Source of the DNA: an uncultured Eubacteriales bacterium
GTDB lineage: Bacteria; Bacillota; Clostridia; Oscillospirales; QAMX01
Reading direction: 5' to 3'
Assembly (NCBI GenBank): GCA_900551265.1
Contig: URVL01000092.1
Location: forward strand, 1 to 8,427
Length of the DNA: 8,427 nucleotides
The position numbers and the translations under genes were made by a program. Below the pieces are notes generated by a model. The model was not told where the DNA came from. It did not search any database and saw only the letters and a list, made by a program, of their open reading frames with translations. Below, piece by piece: positions 5,143 to 8,427 of the stretch. Position 1 is the stretch's first letter. Every line of letters begins with the position of its first letter.

Positions 5143-7581
5143 TCATGCGCGCATGGCGGACAGCTTTAAGACAAGTACGGTCATATCATCCCGTCCGCCT
5201 GTGCGCTCCGTTCCGGCGTCAAGTATCTCAGACGCAAGACTTGCCGCACTCGTAAATCTGTGATCCGACAAAAGCGCCGTCAGCCAGGCGTCTGAATCGT
5301 TTTCCGTCAGTCCGTCGGAAACCATGACAACGATGTCTCCCACCTCCAGCATAAGCCTGGAGTAATCCGCGTCCGGCGCCTCGCTCGGCAAGCCGACGGG
5401 CATGGAACCCGAGCATATCCGCCGAACACCTTTTCCCGACGTGGAACATACGTAGGTCGGCGCGGCGCCGCACTTATAGCACTCGCCCTCTCCCGTATGC
5501 AGGTCGACGCACAGAATATCGCAGGTTGTAAAGGTATCGCCGCCGCATTTAACGGCAAACGCGGGATTGAGCAGTCCCAGCGCCGTACGGACGGAGACTC
5601 CCGCGCGCAGGAAGCCCTCCATCATACGCACAAACGCGGCGCTTTCCCGCGCGGCGTCCGAGCCGCTGCCCATACCGTCGGCAATTATCATATAGAGCTT
5701 TCCGTCGTCCGTGCGAAAATAGGCGGCGCTGTCCCCTGACTCATCCTCGCCCCGGCGCTGTTTGAGTCCAACACCCACCACCGCACGTAAAGTCTCCGCT
5801 TCACGCAGCACGATCGTCTCTCCTTCCCCGCCTGAGGCGCGCATATTGCGCCCTGTGACGGAACTGACAATATCCTCAATTCCTTCGAGCATCGCACGCG
5901 GAATTTCAGCGGTGGTGTAAAGGCGGCATTTGTAATCTCCGCCCGCCTTCACAATGTCCGCCTGAATTGCAATACCCTGTGCCGCCAGCGCACGGCGCAG
6001 TTCTCGGGTTTCCTGTTCCGCGACTCCCGTATCGGCCGACAGCTCCTCCGATATTTCCGCCAAAACCTGCGTCATGGCGTCATACTGTGCGCCAAGCAGC
6101 CTGGCGTCGTCCGCCGCACGGCGGCGGTAACGGCTGCGTGACTCACGCAGCGCGATATTCTCATTGATGTTCGCAACAAATTCTCCCAGATTCTCACAGC
6201 GTGCCGTAAAGAAGGGCGGAAAATCCTGCGCGTGGGCCCGACCGCGGCTTCGGATTTTTTCTGCCGCTTCGTTTAAGGCATTTCTGGTCGACTGGTAGTC
6301 ACGATTCCAACAAAGATTATTGATGCGGCAGTTTCTGCACACCCGCTCTACCGCGATGTCATAGGACGAAATTGGAATATCGTCCGGCGGTGCCTGCTCT
6401 CTTATCCGCACGGAGTCGCCAACCGTCTCAAATGCCGCAGTCAGCGCCTGCAACTTTAAAAGCGCCGCCTTTTCTGCGCCCGCCGCCGGACGCGCAGGCG
6501 CCAGCGCGCCGATGGCCGCTGCCGGTGCGCACGCCAGCTGCTGCGCACGTGCCGTCGTGCTGCGGCTTGCCAGGAACCAGATAACGCCCATCGCGAAGCA
6601 TTCATATAAGACTGCCAGAGGCGCGTCCGGCCATGCCCATGGCATCAGCGCGGCATGCGCCGCCGTAAAGCAGAAGGTCGTCCAAAATGCGCCATAGCGC
6701 CGGAAGGCTCCCGCAAAAAGGCCGGACGCAGCGTATACAAGCGCTACAGACGGTGTACCCAACACGGTAAGATCAATTGCAAGGCCTGATACGAGACCTG
6801 TCGCGCAGCCATACAGCGGGCCGGCGGCAGCCGCAAGGCTGAGCGTCAGGAAAAGTCCCGCCATGCGCCCGAACGACATCCCGAAAAACGGCGTAAAGTC
6901 CGCCAAAACCAGCACGAGCGAAATTCCCGAGGCGACTACCGCCGTGCGGCGCGACGCCACTGTGCGCATACCGGAACCGGCGCTGTTCGGTGGTTTCTCC
7001 CGCTTTTCATCACGGGGCCCATATAAGGCGTCGATCACAGGTATGTAGAAAAAGGCAGCGCATGCGGTGATTGCGGCTTCACAGCCGAATAAGAGCAGAT
7101 CGCCAAGTCCCGGAGACGCCGCAAGCAAATAGACGAGATTCGTCAGCACCAGCGATCCTCCCGCAACGGTCGGTGCAAACCAAAGCCGTTTTGGGAAGAC
7201 GGTCCCCCGGAAAATCAGCCCGGCGGCGTAACAGAGAATCGACGCCGCGCAATACTTCATCCCGTCTATCGCGCCGCCTGCAATGAGATACCCCACCACT
7301 GCACCTGCCAGCGCCGCTCCGGGCATCAGCCGCCGCAGGTGTTTCCCGTAAAACGGATAACAGGCCGCGGCCGTGACAAAAGCCACGCCAAAAGGTGCAA
7401 AACGCCCGAGGAATTTTCCCTGCGCGAGCAAGAGTGCTACAGAAAACTGCAGAATCAGGGTGACGACAAGCGTAATGGTGGGGTTGCCAAACAGCTCGGC
7501 CGCACGGGGAAGTGCGGACGTAAGTCCAGCGCCGCCGCCCCATTTTGTATGCCCGCTCGCCCGCATTCTTTTGTGTTCCAC
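5143..7581 (-). CDS. spoIIE: Stage II sporulation protein E, membrane PP2C-type phosphatase
   Basis: SpoIIE is a septum-associated serine phosphatase. It dephosphorylates the anti-anti-sigma factor SpoIIAA to switch on sigma-F in the forespore, and it interacts with the division machinery. The 812-aa length is close to B. subtilis SpoIIE (827 aa). About ten hydrophobic segments span residues 36-340. A cytoplasmic linker follows, with a Cys cluster CRNCRINNLCW (415-425) typical of SpoIIE. The C-terminal PP2C domain (about 595-812) keeps the metal-site acids: Asp617 in SGDS, Asp635 in ADGMGSG, Asp756 in SDGL and Asp798/799 in GRDDMTV. The start is GTG at 7581-7579, with SD GGAGGA (7595-7590) 8 nt away. 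The first in-frame ATG, 5 codons later, has no such site. The upstream region resembles a Spo0A-controlled promoter. The protein is evidence for a sporulating organism. Confidence 0.96.
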   Translation of the reverse strand: MEHKRMRASGHTKWGGGAGLTSALPRAAELFGNPTITLVVTLILQFSVALLLAQGKFLGRFAPFGVAFVTAAACYPFYGKHLRRLMPGAALAGAVVGYLIAGGAIDGMKYCAASILCYAAGLIFRGTVFPKRLWFAPTVAGGSLVLTNLVYLLAASPGLGDLLLFGCEAAITACAAFFYIPVIDALYGPRDEKREKPPNSAGSGMRTVASRRTAVVASGISLVLVLADFTPFFGMSFGRMAGLFLTLSLAAAAGPLYGCATGLVSGLAIDLTVLGTPSVALVYAASGLFAGAFRRYGAFWTTFCFTAAHAALMPWAWPDAPLAVLYECFAMGVIWFLASRSTTARAQQLACAPAAAIGALAPARPAAGAEKAALLKLQALTAAFETVGDSVRIREQAPPDDIPISSYDIAVERVCRNCRINNLCWNRDYQSTRNALNEAAEKIRSRGRAHAQDFPPFFTARCENLGEFVANINENIALRESRSRYRRRAADDARLLGAQYDAMTQVLAEISEELSADTGVAEQETRELRRALAAQGIAIQADIVKAGGDYKCRLYTTAEIPRAMLEGIEDIVSSVTGRNMRASGGEGETIVLREAETLRAVVGVGLKQRRGEDESGDSAAYFRTDDGKLYMIIADGMGSGSDAARESAAFVRMMEGFLRAGVSVRTALGLLNPAFAVKCGGDTFTTCDILCVDLHTGEGECYKCGAAPTYVCSTSGKGVRRICSGSMPVGLPSEAPDADYSRLMLEVGDIVVMVSDGLTENDSDAWLTALLSDHRFTSAASLASEILDAGTERTGGRDDMTVLVLKLSAMRA

Positions 7582-7626
7582 TTTCGTATTCCTCCGTACA
7601 TACAGGATAGCGTTTAGCTTGTCCTT

Positions 7627-7660
7627 ATTGTACGGCCTCCGGCGCTGTAGATTTTGCCAA
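7627..7660 (-). promoter_or_regulatory. spoIIE promoter with 22-bp spacer (Spo0A-type architecture)
   Basis: On the minus strand, TTGGCA (7660-7655) and TACAAT (7632-7627) are separated by 22 bp instead of the usual 17. In B. subtilis, spoIIG and spoIIE are transcribed by sigma-A RNA polymerase from promoters with similarly long spacers and need Spo0A~P bound next to or over the -35 region. TTGGCAAA at the -35 also resembles a degenerate 0A box. The start would be near 7620, with a leader of about 40 nt. Confidence 0.5.
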
Positions 7661-7667
7661 ACCCCGC

Positions 7668-7689
7668 TGTCGGGATTTTGGATTCGTCC
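7668..7689. promoter_or_regulatory. Candidate Spo0A boxes upstream of spoIIE
   Basis: The Spo0A recognition core is TGNCGAA. On the minus strand GGACGAA (7689-7683) matches 6 of 7 positions. On the plus strand TGTCGGG (7668-7674) matches 5 of 7. Both lie just upstream of the -35 at 7660-7655, where activator sites are expected. Such short motifs occur by chance, so the support comes from their position next to the long-spacer promoter. Confidence 0.4.
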
Positions 7690-8010
7690 GACGGCGGTAA
7701 ATAAAATGAAGCGCGCCCACTCGCGCGTGCTCGTCCTTCCTCGCCGCCGGATTCCGTACGGAGCGCCGGGTTTCCTGGCAGTTTGACGGAGCTGCAGAGT
7801 TATTTTCAGCGCGGGAAATGGAAGAGGGCAAATGCCGCGTTATTCTGCAATCTGCCGGAGCATCACGGGTAAATACGGGATTTGCAACCATACGCCGTCG
7901 AGAAATTGGAGGCGGAGCGTGGTGCGGCGCAAGCGCATGATGCCTTGACCGTCGGACCCCAACACAAGTAAAACGCCTCACATTAAAAAACAGCGTAACG
8001 CTTACAGCAC
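7690..8010. other. Intergenic stretch without a convincing gene
   Basis: I find no tRNA, repeat array or recognisable coding sequence here. A 41-codon minus-strand frame (GTG 7965-7963 to TAA 7842-7840) has a GAGG motif about 10 nt before it and a fairly hydrophobic C-terminal half (FLDGVWLQIPYLPVMLRQIA). I recognise no family, and it may be chance or a gene remnant. A GC-rich hairpin with GCGCG/CGCGC arms lies near 7710-7730, followed on the minus strand by TTCATTTTATTT. It could be a weak terminator of an unidentified short transcript. Confidence 0.4.
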
Positions 8011-8011
8011 T

Positions 8012-8052
8012 ATATAAAAAACCTGCCCCCGGAAAATCCGGGGGCAGGTTTT
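8012..8052 (-). terminator. Strong intrinsic terminator after the GH10-like gene
   Basis: A 15-bp stem (8018-8032 with 8038-8052, core CCTGCCCCCGG / CCGGGGGCAGG) around a 5-nt loop lies 22 bp past the hydrolase stop codon. On the minus strand the stem runs into TTTTTTATATA. The plus strand also ends in TTTT, so it may work in both directions. It isolates spoIIE from the upstream gene. Confidence 0.92.
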
Positions 8053-8074
8053 ATCCAATACACGTCGGTAATCT

Positions 8075-8427
8075 TCAGACAATCATCGTCTTAACGCCGT
8101 CAAGCTGGCCTTTACGGAGCGCAAGATCTGTCTCAACGCCGCAGCAGGTAAGCTTATAGTCTCCGCGGTAGCCTTCGACTACGGCTTCGCCGTTTTCATC
8201 GGTAACGACCTCGGTATTCGTCCACCACTGCTTTTTCACAAGGTCATAGACCGCGTCATAAACCGGCTTTGTGGAGCCGTCCTTCCGCAGGAAACCAGCC
8301 GGCGCGCCAAGCCAACCGCCGTCGACGAACTCCCAGGTATAGGCAGTACAGACAAGCGGGTGCGAGAAGAGGATCTCATACATCTCGACAAACTGCTGTG
8401 CCTGACGGTCCTCGCCTTCCGGAGTCG
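8075..8427 (-). CDS. Glycoside hydrolase, GH10-like (endo-1,4-beta-xylanase type), C-terminal part only
   Basis: The last 116 residues of a protein that begins outside the window. The visible part has an alpha-helix (TPEGEDRQAQQFVEMYEILF), then the final barrel strand and tryptophan region HPLVCTAYTWEFVDGGWLG, and AGFLRKDGSTKPVYDAVYDL. That order is found at the end of GH10 xylanase barrels (WG.SD..W then L...KPAY.A). About 45 further residues (QWWTNTEVVTDENGEAVVEG and RGDYKLTCCG) look like a small beta-strand tail often attached to such enzymes. The catalytic glutamates would lie upstream and cannot be checked, nor can a signal peptide. GH10 enzymes cut beta-1,4-xylan. The family call is by recognition of motifs and could be a related clan-A hydrolase. 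Confidence 0.7.
   Translation of the reverse strand, partial: TPEGEDRQAQQFVEMYEILFSHPLVCTAYTWEFVDGGWLGAPAGFLRKDGSTKPVYDAVYDLVKKQWWTNTEVVTDENGEAVVEGYRGDYKLTCCGVETDLALRKGQLDGVKTMIV

Noticed and set aside
7625..7981. Minus-strand frame of 118 codons in the gap before spoIIE
   Set aside because: Its product is rich in Arg, Ala and Pro with no hydrophobic core or known motif, and it runs through the spoIIE promoter region. Likely chance in GC-rich DNA.
1..8427. tRNA, rRNA, insertion sequence, CRISPR array or phage genes
   Set aside because: No tRNA T-arm signature, rRNA segment, transposase frame with terminal repeats, or regularly spaced repeat was seen.

Overview
The window looks like a piece of chromosome from a spore-forming member of the Clostridia (Bacillota). 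It carries RpoB with a Gram-positive-type rifampicin region, an intact SpoIIE and strong Shine-Dalgarno sequences. The moderately high G+C content would suit an Oscillospirales-like lineage, but that placement is inference. All five supported genes lie on the minus strand, so transcription runs from high to low coordinates. I see no rRNA, tRNA, insertion sequence or CRISPR array.

From the right edge inwards, the layout is as follows. (1) The 3' end of a probable GH10-family glycoside hydrolase, closed by a strong 15-bp terminator. (2) About 360 bp without a convincing gene, ending in the spoIIE control region. That region has an unusually long -35/-10 spacing and Spo0A-box-like sequences, as in Spo0A-driven spoII promoters. 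(3) spoIIE, full length (812 aa) with a GTG start and all phosphatase metal-site aspartates. (4) A small gene for an 86-aa protein with a C-terminal membrane anchor. It has its own promoter, and a perfect 20-bp palindrome overlaps its ribosome binding site. (5) About 195 bp of non-coding DNA that can fold into a closed, branched structure. (6) A 276-aa TIM-barrel sugar-phosphate isomerase/epimerase with its own near-consensus promoter. (7) A roughly 300-bp, AT-rich control region. (8) rpoB (1134 codons visible), cut off by the left edge.

These genes do not form one functional operon. The isomerase, the small membrane protein, spoIIE and rpoB each seem to have a promoter. The most unusual feature is rpoB's position: it is not preceded by rplJ-rplL, and its own promoter cluster sits in a region that also has a plus-strand promoter facing it. 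That plus-strand unit would run through several inverted repeats into a stem followed by seven T's on the plus strand. This suggests a structured RNA of about 180 nt that overlaps the start of the rpoB leader. It is a prediction from sequence alone and is the best candidate here for something undescribed.
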